Source: Roseiflexus sp. RS-1 (GTDB taxonomy: Bacteria > Chloroflexota > Chloroflexia > Chloroflexales > Roseiflexaceae). From it: a DNA stretch of 64,000 nucleotides. The position numbers and the translations under genes were made by a program. The stretch lies in the NCBI RefSeq assembly GCF_000016665.1, contig NC_009523.1, forward strand, positions 3,224,001 to 3,288,000, given 5' to 3'. This document shows positions 1-8,971 of this stretch, piece after piece; within the stretch, counting starts at the first letter, position 1, and each line of letters begins with the position of its first letter. The notes beneath the pieces are model-generated. The model was not told the DNA's origin. It saw only the letters and a list, made by a program, of their open reading frames with translations, and made no database searches.

Positions 1-201
1 GTCGATAAGGTGCACGACTACGCTGGCGCAGGAATACCCGAATACTGGATTGTCAATCCACTGGACGAGACGATCACCGTTCTGTCGCTTGCTGGCGACG
101 GCTACGAACCTCACGGCATCTTCCGGCGCGGCGATCAGGCGGATTCGGCGCTGCTCGAGGGCTTCAGTGTGAGTGTCGATGCAGTTTTTGATGCATCATA
201 A
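1..201 (+). CDS. Uma2 family PD-(D/E)XK-like protein, C-terminal fragment
   Basis: The reading frame is open from the first base, so the gene begins upstream and only about 66 codons are visible. The sequence KVHDYAGAGIPEYWIVNP is the typical C-terminal half of Uma2 (DUF820) proteins, where the Lys and the IPEYWIVNP strand close the PD-(D/E)XK-like fold. The rest of the active site lies outside the window. Uma2 proteins are abundant in Chloroflexota and Cyanobacteria and their role is unsettled. A second family member sits at 51336-52109. It ends 20 bases before the FGGY kinase. Confidence 0.85.
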   Translation, partial: VDKVHDYAGAGIPEYWIVNPLDETITVLSLAGDGYEPHGIFRRGDQADSALLEGFSVSVDAVFDAS

Positions 202-221
202 ATGGAACACCTCCAGAGTCG

Positions 222-1784
222 ATGAAACCGGACATGCCCATCCTGGCAATTGACCTTGGCACCTCTGGTCCCAAAGTTGCGCTGGTGACGGTTGCGGGCG
301 AGATTCTGGCGTGGGAGTTCGAGCCGGTGCGATTGACGCTGCTTCCGAACGGCGGCGCCGAGCAGCACGCAGAGGAGTGGTGGGAGGCGATCGGGCGGGC
401 TGCGCGCCGTTTGACCGCCGCCACCGGCATCACCCGCGTTGCCGCCGTCAGTGCAACGGCACAGTGGTCGGGAACGGTCGCCGTCGGTGGCGACAATCAA
501 CCACTCGCCAGTGCAATCATCTGGATGGACTCGCGCGGTGCGCCGGATATCCGCACGCTGGTTGCCGGTCGTCCGACGATTGCGGGGTACGGCGCCGCAA
601 AACTGATAACCTGGATACGTCTCACCGGCGGCGCGCCCGGTCTTGCCGGCAAGGACCCGCTGGCGCACATCCTGTACCTGCGCCGCGCCCATCCCGATGT
701 GTACCGCGCAACCAGCGTCTTTCTCGAACCGAAGGATTATATCAACCTGCGCCTGACCGGGGTGCGCGCTGCGTCGTTCGACTCGATCACCCTTCACTGG
801 TTGACCGACAATCGTGCAATTGATCGGGTGGATTATGCACCGCAACTGCTGGCGCTGACCGGCGTCGAACGGGCGAAGTTGCCCGACCTGCGACGCGCGA
901 TCGATATCCTCGGACCGCTGACTGCCGACGCCGCTATGCATCTCGGAATCGAACCGGGCGCGCCGGTCGCGGTTGGCTCATCGGATATTCATTCGGCGGC
1001 GGTGGGCGCTGGCGCAGTGCGCGACTACGATGCCAACCTGTACGTTGGCACCTCATCGTGGCTCGTCTGCCACGTGCCGTTCAAGCGCACCGACCTGATC
1101 CACAATATGGCATCGCTGCCGTCGGCAATTCCGGGAAAATATCTGCTCACCAACGAACAGGAGTGCGCCGGCGCGTGCATCACCTTCCTGCGCGACAATC
1201 TGCTCTTCCCCGATGATGAGTTCACAACGTCGCGTCCTGAGCGCTTTTATGACCTGCTGGATCGAATAGTGGAACGCGAAGCGCCCGGAAGCGGTGGCGT
1301 GATCTTCACCCCCTGGCTCTACGGCGAACGCACGCCGGTCGAAGATCACACGGTGCGCGGCGGGTTCCATAACCTGTCGCTGACAACCACACGCGCCCAA
1401 ATGATGCGCGCCGTGATGGAAGGGGTCGCTTACAATATGCGCTGGCTGCGCGACGCAGTGCAGCGCTGCCTGCGACGTCCGCCTGGCGCGATCATCATCA
1501 CCGGCGGCGGCGCACAGTCAGCCGTGTGGGGGCAGATCTTCGCCGATGTGCTGGGGCGCCCGATCCATCAGGCGTCCCACCCGATCCTGGCGAATGCGCG
1601 TGGAGCGGCGCTGATCGCAGCCGTTGCGATTGGACGACGTTCGTTCAGCGATATTGTCGCGCCGATCGCTGCCGTCCACCGTCCGCACCCTGAGTATACG
1701 CGCATCTACGACGAACTGTTTCGTGCGTTCATTCGGATCTATCGCCAGAATCGGGACATTTACGCCCGACTGAACCGGAGGTGA
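222..1784 (+). CDS. FGGY-family carbohydrate kinase (xylulokinase-like)
   Basis: A 520-residue cytoplasmic sugar kinase that would phosphorylate a pentulose, hexulose or polyol with ATP. The N-terminal [11 protein letters not shown] phosphate-binding motif (about residues 10-20) and the C-terminal [20 protein letters not shown] adenosine motif (about 425-444) define the FGGY fold, and length is normal for the family. DLGTSGPK keeps the ASKHA phosphate-1 pattern. The substrate cannot be read from sequence; XylB-like is the closest description. The ATG at 222 is the first plausible start. The stop is followed one base later by the ATG of the PLP enzyme at 1786, so the two are probably translated from one message. 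Confidence 0.88.
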   Translation: MKPDMPILAIDLGTSGPKVALVTVAGEILAWEFEPVRLTLLPNGGAEQHAEEWWEAIGRAARRLTAATGITRVAAVSATAQWSGTVAVGGDNQPLASAIIWMDSRGAPDIRTLVAGRPTIAGYGAAKLITWIRLTGGAPGLAGKDPLAHILYLRRAHPDVYRATSVFLEPKDYINLRLTGVRAASFDSITLHWLTDNRAIDRVDYAPQLLALTGVERAKLPDLRRAIDILGPLTADAAMHLGIEPGAPVAVGSSDIHSAAVGAGAVRDYDANLYVGTSSWLVCHVPFKRTDLIHNMASLPSAIPGKYLLTNEQECAGACITFLRDNLLFPDDEFTTSRPERFYDLLDRIVEREAPGSGGVIFTPWLYGERTPVEDHTVRGGFHNLSLTTTRAQMMRAVMEGVAYNMRWLRDAVQRCLRRPPGAIIITGGGAQSAVWGQIFADVLGRPIHQASHPILANARGAALIAAVAIGRRSFSDIVAPIAAVHRPHPEYTRIYDELFRAFIRIYRQNRDIYARLNRR

Positions 1785-1785
1785 T

Positions 1786-3282
1786 ATGGCCCGTTCCCGC
1801 CTTCGCCAGATCATCAACCCGCTGGGCGCGCGTGCCGCTGCCGCATTTGAGGCGGCGCTGCGGCGCATTCCGGCGGTTCAGCGACGGCTCGAAGCGCAGT
1901 ATGCTGCACTGCTTGCCGATATTGAACCATCGCTCAAACCATACCGCCACGAATTTCCGGCATATACCCGCCTCCCGCCGGTCGGACGCAACCGCGATGA
2001 TATCCTTGCCATGATGCGCCAGCTTGCCGAACGCGAAACACCGCGCTGGCGCGACGGGTATGTGTCGGGCGCGGTGTACCACGGCGATCCCGATCACCTT
2101 GCGTTTCTGAATCAGGCGTATGCGCTCCATTCCGTAAGCAATCCGCTACACGTCGATCTCTGGCCCAGCATTGCGCGATACGAGGCGGAGATTGTTGCAA
2201 TGACGGCGACCATGCTCGGCGGCGGACCGGGCGTGTGCGGCACCGTCACTTCCGGCGGCACCGAGAGCATTCTGCTCGCCATGAAGACCTACCGCGATTG
2301 GGCGCGTGAACGTCTGGGCATTCGCCATCCCGAAGTGGTTGCGCCGGTCACCGCGCACGCAGCGTTCGACAAAGCTGCACACTACTTTGGCATCCGATTG
2401 GTGCGCATCCCGGTTGATGACGGCTTCCGCGCCGACGTTGCCGCCGCGCGCCGCGCTCTGACCCGCAACACGATTGCCCTGGTCGGTTCAGCGCCCTCAT
2501 TCCCGCACGGTGTTATTGACCCGATTGCCGATCTTGCGGCGCTGGCGCATGATCGACGCATTGGCATACACGTCGATGCCTGCCTGGGCGGGTTTGTGCT
2601 CCCCTGGGCGCAGCGTCTCGGCTATCCGGTTCCGCCGTTCGACTTCAACGTCCCCGGAGTAACTTCCATCTCGGTTGATACACACAAATACGGGTATGCG
2701 CCCAAAGGAACCTCTGTCATTCTCTACCGCACCGAAGCATTGCGACGCTTCCAGTACTATGTCGCCGCCGACTGGCCCGGCGGGCTGTACGTTTCACCAA
2801 CGATGGCGGGCAGTCGTCCTGGCGCACTGAGCGCTGCTGCGTGGGCGGCGATGGTCAGCATGGGGGAACAGGGGTATCTGGAAGCAACGCGGCGCATCCT
2901 GGAAACAGCGCATCGGATCCGCACCGGCATCGAGGCGATCCCGGAACTCCGCATTCTCGGCGATCCGCTCTGGGTGATCGCCTTCACAGCGACGCGCCTG
3001 GACATCTACCGCATCCTTGACCGGATGGCGCAACGCGGCTGGAACCTCAACGGACTGCACCATCCTCCAGCAGTCCACATCTGCGTCACCCTGCCACACA
3101 CTGCGCCCGGCGTCGCCGACCGATTCATCGCCGACCTGCGCGACTCGGTCGCTGCCGTTCGCCGTGAACCGCGCGCCAGAGGGGGAATGGCGCCGGTGTA
3201 CGGCATGGCTGCATCACTGCCGTTCCGTGGCGTCATCGGCGACCTGCTGCGGCGCTATCTCGACGTGGTGTACAAACCGTAG
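1786..3282 (+). CDS. PLP-dependent decarboxylase/lyase, sphingosine-1-phosphate lyase-like
   Basis: A 498-residue fold-type I PLP enzyme of the group II decarboxylase family. [13 protein letters not shown] around residues 296-308 carries the Schiff-base lysine (Lys301), and [18 protein letters not shown] (about 157) is the phosphate-binding segment typical of S1P lyases rather than glutamate decarboxylases. Family members cleave phosphorylated sphingoid bases or decarboxylate amino acids. No N-terminal membrane anchor is visible, so this is a soluble form. The start is set by the ATG one base after the FGGY kinase stop. Coupling to a sugar kinase suggests a phosphorylated substrate, which is inference only. 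Confidence 0.85.
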   Translation: MARSRLRQIINPLGARAAAAFEAALRRIPAVQRRLEAQYAALLADIEPSLKPYRHEFPAYTRLPPVGRNRDDILAMMRQLAERETPRWRDGYVSGAVYHGDPDHLAFLNQAYALHSVSNPLHVDLWPSIARYEAEIVAMTATMLGGGPGVCGTVTSGGTESILLAMKTYRDWARERLGIRHPEVVAPVTAHAAFDKAAHYFGIRLVRIPVDDGFRADVAAARRALTRNTIALVGSAPSFPHGVIDPIADLAALAHDRRIGIHVDACLGGFVLPWAQRLGYPVPPFDFNVPGVTSISVDTHKYGYAPKGTSVILYRTEALRRFQYYVAADWPGGLYVSPTMAGSRPGALSAAAWAAMVSMGEQGYLEATRRILETAHRIRTGIEAIPELRILGDPLWVIAFTATRLDIYRILDRMAQRGWNLNGLHHPPAVHICVTLPHTAPGVADRFIADLRDSVAAVRREPRARGGMAPVYGMAASLPFRGVIGDLLRRYLDVVYKP

Positions 3283-3305
3283 ATCCGGCACATCATCGAA
3301 GCAGA

Positions 3306-3347
3306 AACCGCACGAGACGCAGGACATATCCCGCGCCTCGTGCGGTT
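3306..3347. terminator. Hairpin after the S1P-lyase-like gene
   Basis: AACCGCACGAG at 3306-3316 pairs perfectly with CTCGTGCGGTT at 3337-3347, an 11-bp stem with a 20-base loop. There is no T-run on either side, so it is not a textbook intrinsic terminator. It lies between convergent genes and may act as a bidirectional transcript end. Confidence 0.4.
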
Positions 3348-3443
3348 GCGAAAAAGAGAACTCCTGACCCTCGTCCCTACTCGCACGACAGAGCTGCTAC
3401 GGGCAACCGGTTGAACCATCCGTTGGTTCAACCGCCGACAAAC

Positions 3444-3665
3444 TCAGTGCTTCGCTGCCGGCTTCGTTGGCGTGGTATCAATGCCAAGCGCCGAATAGAG
3501 CGGGCACACGCCAAAAACGGCGGTAATCAGCAGAATGACCGCCACCACCGCGGCAAGGATCTGCCAGAAGCCGCTCAGCAGCACAAACGTGGCAACGAGC
3601 AGCACAATACCGGCAATTGCCCGGATGCCACGATCGATAGGACCGACATTTTGATGGAACATCAT
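3444..3665 (-). CDS. DUF2892 (YgaP-like) small membrane protein
   Basis: A 73-residue inner-membrane protein. It begins MMFHQNVGPIDRGIRAIAG, the standard opening of DUF2892 proteins, and has two hydrophobic helices at about 15-30 and 33-52, then GVCPLYSALGI and a short polar tail. In other bacteria this domain occurs alone or fused to rhodanese (YgaP), and the N(V)G-x-x-DR and CP-LY motifs are conserved. The start is fixed by AAAGGAGGG directly upstream of the ATG at 3665; an in-frame extension to 3725 lacks a ribosome-binding site. It appears monocistronic. Confidence 0.85.
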   Translation of the reverse strand: MMFHQNVGPIDRGIRAIAGIVLLVATFVLLSGFWQILAAVVAVILLITAVFGVCPLYSALGIDTTPTKPAAKH

Positions 3666-3949
3666 CGTCCCTCCTTTCAGTTGTGGTTGTACTGTTTCAT
3701 TGTTCCGCCATATTAGACGTAGCATGTGTGAAAAATGTTACATAGTGCAGAGGGACAGAGCAGGGGAAGATCAGACGCAGCATCGCAGCGCCCGGTCCTA
3801 TCAAATCGGCTGTCATCACGGGAGCGAGGGCAGAACGACCGCGTTCTCCGGCAACCGGCGCGGAGGGTTGAACAAACACCGGTGTACCACGCGCATCGTG
3901 TTCCACCAGATTGGATATCAATGCTGCGGCGGTCAGGCGAACGTCGTGC

Positions 3950-5839
3950 TCAGCGCAGCGCGAGGATCGCTGCAAGCGTGATCGCCATCACCAGAATAAT
4001 GGCGTACAGCACGATACGCTCGACATCGTAGAGGGTCATATCGCCTTTGAGGGTGTTATCGAAGCCGATGAACGCCAGCGTGCGCGGTTGATCGCGAAAG
4101 CGATAATCAACCTCGGTCACCGGAACGCCGCGGATGATCAGTTCAGCAGCGATCACGCGGGTATCATCACCGCAACCGCGCTGCGCTTCCTCGATCAATT
4201 CTTTTAGCGGCGCAACCTGATACCAGTGCCCCTCGCGCAGCGACACCGGACCCTCGAAGACCTTCTGCGCTTTCGCCTGGAGCGTCGGCTTATGCAAGCC
4301 GCTGAGGTCGTCCTCATTGAAATAGGCGCGTGCGGAACGTGACCAGGAGAAGACCTTCTCTTCGAGCAGTTGTCCGGTTCCCTCGCAGCGTTCGCACTCC
4401 TCGCGCCCGTACCCGCGGCAGGTCGGACACTCTTCCGAGAGTTGCTCAACGCGCGTCGTGCCATCCGGTTCCTTAACCCTGCGCGTGCGCAGCACTGTCC
4501 CGCTTCCCTCGCACGTTCGACACGGAATCCTGCCCGCACCGCTGCACTCCGGGCAACCAACCACACGCTGCGACCCCGGCAGAGTCATCGTTTCGGCGGC
4601 GTGCGTCTCGAACGGCGGCAGATCGGGAACCGGCGCTTCCCACAGGCTCGCCTCACGCACCGGCGTCAGTGCGCCGCCGCGATGCACACCGAGCCGCACC
4701 TGTGGCGAGGTGCGGGTTTCATACGCCACGCGCAACTCGTAAAAATAGAGGTTGTAACTGACAATCTGCTCTGGCTCGATCAGATGACCGAGTTGCGGTC
4801 GGTGCGTCCAATTCTGGCGACTCCAGCGATCCAGCAGGCGCCGGATGGCATCGACCCGATGCAGCGCATCGGCGCGGGCACGGCTGCGGGCGACGAAATC
4901 GGCATCGATCAGGTTGCCGAGCACTGTTTCGAGCGGGTTTTCGAGCCATTCGGCGATCGGCTCCCAGCGCGACTCCTCCATATCGACCGTCACGGCGTCG
5001 ATCTGTGCCCGCAACGCCTGCCGCAGCGCCGTGATCGCCTGACCAGCGCTACTGTACCGCTGCGACGGATGGTGCGCCATCAGACGCTGGATCACCCGAT
5101 CAACCGCAGTGAGCGCTTCGTCCCGCAGCGCCAGCGACGGCGGCGTACCCGCTGGCGGCGGCGACTCGCCACTGAACATATGGTAAATGACTGCGCCAAG
5201 GCTGTACAGATCGCTGGCTGGCGTCGGCTGCCCGGAGCGCAACGTCTGCTCCGGCGCGGTGTACGGCGTGCGATAGTCGGTATCGTCGATGCTCGACAGA
5301 TCCGGCGTATCCGGTGCCGCCGCCAGGCTCAGATTCGTCAGGTATGCAGTTCCCTGCGGCGTGATCATAATGTTCGCCGGTTGCACATCGCGGTGGACGA
5401 TATTCTGCGCGTGGAGATAATCGAGCACACTGGCGAGTTGCGTGGCGATACGGAGCGCCTGCAACGGTTCGAGCGCCCCACCCGCCAGCACATCCTGCAA
5501 CGAGCGCGTATCCAGGTACGGCGTCACCAGATAGTGCCCGATCCGCTCATCATACCCGGCATCAATCACCGGCAGCAGGTTGGGATGGGTCAAATGCGCG
5601 GCGAGACGACCGGCAAGTTGAAAACGACTCGACGATACCCAGTCGGTGCGATGGAGCACCGAGACCAGCACCGGGCGGTCGAGCGTCAGATGCGTGGCGC
5701 GGTACACGACTGCCAGTTCGTCCTGACCGATCCGCTGATCGAGGCGATAGTTGCGCAGTTCGCGGGCAGCGCCCGACTGCGACGCCGAACCGGTCGTGTC
5801 GCTATTGCCGGAGTGTGACTGTGCCCGTAGTGTCGCCAT
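3950..5839 (-). CDS. Membrane-anchored pseudokinase with four DnaJ-type CxxCxGxG zinc motifs
   Basis: A 629-residue protein. Residues 30-290 have a Ser/Thr kinase fold (HRDVQPANI at 149-157, TAPEQ at 194-198, ASDLYSLGAVIYHMFSG), but catalytic residues are lost: the glycine loop is IGQDELAVVY, the VAIK lysine is Ser60, HRDxK has Gln153, and DFG reads NLS (169-171). Residues about 431-494 hold CPECSGAG, CRTCEGSG, CPTCRGYG and CERCEGTG, the four zinc-binding repeats of DnaJ. The last 20 residues form a membrane helix, so most of the chain should face the cytoplasm. The ATG at 5839 has GAAGG upstream; a longer in-frame extension to 5977 looks non-coding. Likely a scaffold or sensor rather than an enzyme. 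Confidence 0.85.
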   Translation of the reverse strand: MATLRAQSHSGNSDTTGSASQSGAARELRNYRLDQRIGQDELAVVYRATHLTLDRPVLVSVLHRTDWVSSSRFQLAGRLAAHLTHPNLLPVIDAGYDERIGHYLVTPYLDTRSLQDVLAGGALEPLQALRIATQLASVLDYLHAQNIVHRDVQPANIMITPQGTAYLTNLSLAAAPDTPDLSSIDDTDYRTPYTAPEQTLRSGQPTPASDLYSLGAVIYHMFSGESPPPAGTPPSLALRDEALTAVDRVIQRLMAHHPSQRYSSAGQAITALRQALRAQIDAVTVDMEESRWEPIAEWLENPLETVLGNLIDADFVARSRARADALHRVDAIRRLLDRWSRQNWTHRPQLGHLIEPEQIVSYNLYFYELRVAYETRTSPQVRLGVHRGGALTPVREASLWEAPVPDLPPFETHAAETMTLPGSQRVVGCPECSGAGRIPCRTCEGSGTVLRTRRVKEPDGTTRVEQLSEECPTCRGYGREECERCEGTGQLLEEKVFSWSRSARAYFNEDDLSGLHKPTLQAKAQKVFEGPVSLREGHWYQVAPLKELIEEAQRGCGDDTRVIAAELIIRGVPVTEVDYRFRDQPRTLAFIGFDNTLKGDMTLYDVERIVLYAIILVMAITLAAILALR

Positions 5840-5998
5840 CGCCAGCCTTCGACGCAGAACAAAACGCTTCGAGCAATGCCAGCGCGATGAGTATAACGCG
5901 GTGTGCCGCCGAACGCAAACGGACGCAACATTCGGTTGCCGCAAAACGTTATGCTTCTGCGCACTTGCTCCAAACAAAAGGGAACAATCATGCCACTA

Positions 5999-6027
5999 AT
6001 TATAGCACACATGTTCATCTTTGAAAA
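5999..6027 (-). promoter_or_regulatory. Candidate sigma-70 promoter for the pseudokinase gene
   Basis: On the minus strand TTTTCA (6027-6022), a 17-base spacer and a perfect TATAAT (6004-5999) lie about 160 bases before the start codon at 5839. The -10 is strong and the -35 matches four of six consensus positions. Confidence 0.45.
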
Positions 6028-6030
6028 CCA

Positions 6031-6272
6031 CAACGTTCAACACCCAACGCTTACCATCCCAACGTTCCCACCTTCAACCTTCAACCTTCAACGTTCAACA
6101 CCCAACGCTCACCATCCCAACGTTCCCACCTTCAACCTTCAACCTTCAACGTTCAACACCCAACGCTCACCATCCCAACGTTCCCACCTTCAACCTTCAA
6201 CCTTCAACGTTCAACACCCAACGCTCACCACCCCAACGTTCCCACCTTCAACCTTCAACCTTCAACGCCCAA
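6031..6272. repeat. 58-bp tandem repeat array built from degenerate heptamers
   Basis: Four units starting at 6031, 6089, 6147 and 6205, plus a partial fifth at 6263, repeat with an exact 58-base period. Each unit is itself a run of 7-mers of the type CAACCTT, CAACGTT, CAACACC, with two 8-mers. The plus strand is almost free of G. The units differ by only one or two bases, so the expansion is recent. Although open in several frames, the low-complexity translation has no sign of being a protein. It fills most of the 535-base gap between the divergent pseudokinase and RseP genes and stops five bases before the RseP -35 box. Confidence 0.95.
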
Positions 6273-6277
6273 CCCGG

Positions 6278-6306
6278 TTGACAGGCGCTTTCACAATGGG
6301 TACACT
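6278..6306 (+). promoter_or_regulatory. Sigma-70 promoter of the RseP-type protease gene
   Basis: TTGACA (6278-6283), a 17-base spacer and TACACT (6301-6306). The -35 is a perfect consensus and begins within a few bases of the end of the 58-bp repeat array, so array expansion or contraction would change the DNA immediately upstream of this promoter. Confidence 0.7.
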
Positions 6307-6374
6307 ACCCTGTGCGCAACACGCCGATCCAAAGGGGGGCGCGGCGTCTGCCGGTTCATCACAGGAGAGATGCA

Positions 6375-7490
6375 GTGCTGGAAAGTGTACCGAGCGGTCT
6401 GGTGACCATTGCCGCCTTTCTTCTCATGCTGGGACTGCTGGTGCTGGTGCATGAGTTGGGGCATTTTTTGACAGCAGTATGGTTTGGCATCAAGGTCGAA
6501 GAGTTTGGTCTTGGATACCCGCCGCGAGCAATGGTGCTCTTCGAACGGAATGGTGTTAAGTACACCCTCAACTGGTTGCCTATCGGCGGATTTGTGCGCT
6601 TCAGCGGCGAAGGCGATCAGATCTACGGCGTCGGCAGTCTGGCGACTGCGTCACCCTGGAAAAAAATCGTCGTGCTCTTCGCAGGTCCGCTGATGAACCT
6701 GCTGCTGGCATTCGCCATCTTCAGCGCCATTTTCATGGCGCGTGGCATTCCTGCCGCCTTCGACGGCGCGCGGATCGATGTCGTCTATCCGGGAACGCCA
6801 GCCGAACGCGCCGGATTGCGCAGCGGCGACCTGCTCCTCTCACTCGCCGGTCGTCCACTCCGCACCGATCTGAGCGAGATTCGCCAGATCGCGGCAGAGA
6901 ACCGCGGACGCCCGATCGAGGCGGTCGTTGAGCGTGATGGCGCCCGCGTCATTCTCGTCGTTACTCCCGGCAGGTGGGAACGTGATGGCGTTGTGTACGA
7001 AAATGGCTTCGGTTTCGCCTACGCCCCCAACATGCAGATCGTCCCGGCAACCCTGCCCCAGGCTTTGACCACCGGGTTCTCGTACACCTTCGAGATCCTC
7101 GGGCGCTTTATCGGCGGCATCGGGCAGATGCTCGGCAGTCTGCTGGGGCTGACCCAGGCGCCGCCGGGCGGGGTCGCTGGCGTCGTCGGGATTGCGCGTG
7201 GAACCGGCGAGGTTCTCCAGCGCGATGGCTGGATCGGCTTCTGGCAGTGGACGGCGCTCATCAGCCTGAACCTGTTTCTGATCAACCTGCTGCCCATCCC
7301 GGCACTGGACGGCAGTCACATCCTGTTTGCCCTGATCGAGATTGCGCGCGGTGGGAAGAAGATTCCGCCGGAGCGTGAAGCAATGGTGCACGCCATCGGA
7401 TTCATGATGCTCATGGGGTTGATGGTCGTGATTACGGTTTCCGACGTGGCGAACTGGATTGGCGGGAACCCGGTGCTGGGTGGGGGGTGA
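6375..7490 (+). CDS. rseP: Site-2 zinc metalloprotease, RseP/M50B family
   Basis: A 371-residue intramembrane protease. HELGH at residues 26-30 in the first helix supplies two zinc ligands and the catalytic Glu; LDG at about 312-313 near the last helices gives the third ligand. A single PDZ domain (about 105-190, with GTPAERAGLRSGDLLLS) lies between. Homologues cut anti-sigma factors or signal-peptide remnants. I chose GTG at 6375, preceded by AGGAGAG at a 6-7 base spacing; the longer frame from 6312 adds an arginine-rich stretch without a ribosome-binding site. In many bacteria rseP follows dxr or cdsA, but here it stands alone after the repeat array. Confidence 0.93.
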   Translation: MLESVPSGLVTIAAFLLMLGLLVLVHELGHFLTAVWFGIKVEEFGLGYPPRAMVLFERNGVKYTLNWLPIGGFVRFSGEGDQIYGVGSLATASPWKKIVVLFAGPLMNLLLAFAIFSAIFMARGIPAAFDGARIDVVYPGTPAERAGLRSGDLLLSLAGRPLRTDLSEIRQIAAENRGRPIEAVVERDGARVILVVTPGRWERDGVVYENGFGFAYAPNMQIVPATLPQALTTGFSYTFEILGRFIGGIGQMLGSLLGLTQAPPGGVAGVVGIARGTGEVLQRDGWIGFWQWTALISLNLFLINLLPIPALDGSHILFALIEIARGGKKIPPEREAMVHAIGFMMLMGLMVVITVSDVANWIGGNPVLGGG

Positions 7491-7514
7491 GGGTCCGCCT
7501 GTTGCTGATGTGCT

Positions 7515-7763
7515 ATGGCTCACCGACGTTTACCGACGATCCGCGCCAGCGAAGTGGGCGAATATGTGTACTGCGCCCGATCCTGGTGGCTGCGCCGTGT
7601 CGCCGGACTGGAACCAGAGGGGCGTGAACGGCGTGAGCGCGGTACGACTCTGCACCGCCGCCACGCACGCTCGGTGGCGCTGAGTCGTCTGTTGCTGGCT
7701 GTGGCAGTGTTGCTCGGCGTTGCTGCGTTGATTGTGCTGGTCGGCGGCGGATATGCGGGCTGA
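7515..7763 (+). CDS. Cas4-like N-terminal half with membrane anchor
   Basis: An 82-residue protein. IRASEVGEYVYCARSWWLRR followed by GTTLHRRH matches the N-terminal part of Cas4/Dna2-type (DUF83) nucleases, where the single Cys (Cys20) is the first ligand of the iron-sulfur cluster. The chain then runs into one transmembrane helix (about 58-79) and ends, whereas ordinary Cas4 continues into the nuclease core. The rest is encoded by the next gene three bases downstream. It starts 24 bases after rseP, so the three may share a transcript. No CRISPR array is visible in the window. Confidence 0.75.
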   Translation: MAHRRLPTIRASEVGEYVYCARSWWLRRVAGLEPEGRERRERGTTLHRRHARSVALSRLLLAVAVLLGVAALIVLVGGGYAG

Positions 7764-7766
7764 GCC

Positions 7767-8279
7767 ATGGCGATCACCGTCGGATTGGCGTTGATCATGC
7801 TGGCGCTGATCGCTCTGATCGGTGCGCTGCGCCTCCGTGCTGCAACCGGACTTCCGTGGGCGCCGGTGGTCTATCACGATACCGACGCCTGGACGCCGGA
7901 ACGACCACTGGTTGCGCGCCGGATCGGACTGGTCGGCAAGCCCGATTATCTGATCCAGATGCGCGGATGTCTCATACCCGTAGAAGTCAAACCGGGGCGA
8001 AACGCTGCGCATCCGTATGAATCCGATCTGATGCAACTGGCAGCGTACTGCGTACTGATCGAGGAAACGACCGGCGTCGCCCCGCCCTATGGTCTGCTGC
8101 GGTACGCGGAGCGCACCTTCCGTCTCTCGTATACCGCGCGGGTGCGCGAAGAAGTGCTGACACTGCTCGACGAAATGCGCAACGCCCTTGACAACGACTG
8201 TGATCGGAGTCACGATGATCCTGCACGCTGTCGGGGATGCGGCTTCTTATCGCAGTGCGATCAGGCAATCATCGGTTGA
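7767..8279 (+). CDS. Cas4-like PD-(D/E)XK nuclease half with membrane anchor
   Basis: A 170-residue protein. After an N-terminal membrane helix (about 4-22) come the nuclease motifs: GKPDYL (Asp60), PVEVKPG (Glu73 and Lys75) and LMQLAAYCVL (Gln90, Tyr94), in the order and spacing of Cas4/RecB-type nucleases. The C-terminus has CRGCGFLSQC (Cys155, Cys158, Cys164), the last three ligands of the 4Fe-4S cluster. The first ligand is on the preceding ORF, so a complete cluster would need both proteins. A role in DNA repair at the membrane is conceivable; function is unknown. Confidence 0.8.
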   Translation: MAITVGLALIMLALIALIGALRLRAATGLPWAPVVYHDTDAWTPERPLVARRIGLVGKPDYLIQMRGCLIPVEVKPGRNAAHPYESDLMQLAAYCVLIEETTGVAPPYGLLRYAERTFRLSYTARVREEVLTLLDEMRNALDNDCDRSHDDPARCRGCGFLSQCDQAIIG

Positions 8280-8350
8280 CGGTTGCAGGCAGAATATGGG
8301 AACGCGGAACGCCCGAACACTGAAGAGAGCAGATTGCTGCGAACATCTCG

Positions 8351-8605
8351 ATGACCATTATTACGCGCGAAATGCTGGCTGAACAGATCGAAGCTCGATT
8401 GAGCGGCGCTATCACCGACGAAACGCTGGCGGCATGGGCATTCGACCGATTCTACGCCGTCGAACTCGGTCTGGCACAGATCGAAACCGGCGCCGAAGAG
8501 CGTATTGCCGACATACTCGACACCCTGATGTTTGCCGATCACGCCGCGTTTCGCCTGGAAGAAGGAGCATTGCGCAGTCTGGTTGCGCAGTTGAGAACGC
8601 TATGA
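8351..8605 (+). CDS. Small conserved hypothetical protein
   Basis: An 84-residue acidic, mainly helical protein (MTIITREMLAEQIEARLSGA start). I do not recognise a family with confidence. It overlaps the next gene by four bases (ATGA at 8602-8605), so the pair is almost certainly co-translated. The layout of a short helical protein followed by a small zinc-ribbon partner suggests a two-protein complex, but nothing in the sequence gives a function. No clear ribosome-binding site precedes the ATG. Confidence 0.6.
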   Translation: MTIITREMLAEQIEARLSGAITDETLAAWAFDRFYAVELGLAQIETGAEERIADILDTLMFADHAAFRLEEGALRSLVAQLRTL

Positions 8606-8937
8606 AAATTCGGACCCATCCACGAATAGGCGCCATTCGCGTCGGCGATGAGGTATATTCGTACCGCTACCACCTTTTTGCCCGTGTTGAAGCGGTCTTT
8701 CCCGCAGCGGTATGCGTCAAGATTGCCGCGATCGATGGCATGCACCCGCTGGAACTGACCCTCATCCCGCAACTCTGGCGCGCTGACGATATTGAAAATC
8801 TGAGCATCTGTCGGTACTGCGGCGGGCGGGAGAATCTCCTCCTGGAGCGCGAGACCGGCATTCCCTTCCGGGTGTGTGAACGCTGCCGCATCGTCCCGCC
8901 ACAGGAACACAGTTATGTGCAGTGGCGCTGGTGGTAG
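8602..8937 (+). CDS. Small zinc-ribbon hypothetical protein
   Basis: A 111-residue protein starting at the ATG that overlaps the upstream stop. The N-terminal half looks like a small beta-barrel (VGDEVYSYRYHLFARVEAVF). CRYCGG and CERC, about 25 residues apart, form a four-cysteine zinc ribbon near the C-terminus. A longer in-frame extension from 8434 overlaps the preceding gene and is rejected. The function is unknown. It converges with the GerMN gene 34 bases away. Confidence 0.6.
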   Translation: MKIRTHPRIGAIRVGDEVYSYRYHLFARVEAVFPAAVCVKIAAIDGMHPLELTLIPQLWRADDIENLSICRYCGGRENLLLERETGIPFRVCERCRIVPPQEHSYVQWRWW

Positions 8938-8971
8938 GAGCGCCATCCGCAGCGCAGACAGAATACGGGAG

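Noticed and set aside
4370-5818. 482-codon plus-strand ORF
   Set aside because: Antisense to the pseudokinase, arginine-rich and without motifs.
6031-6272. CRISPR-like array
   Set aside because: Units are contiguous with no unique spacers, so it is a plain tandem repeat.
7515-8279. CRISPR-Cas locus because of Cas4 similarity
   Set aside because: No other cas genes or array, and both halves have membrane helices not seen in adaptation Cas4.
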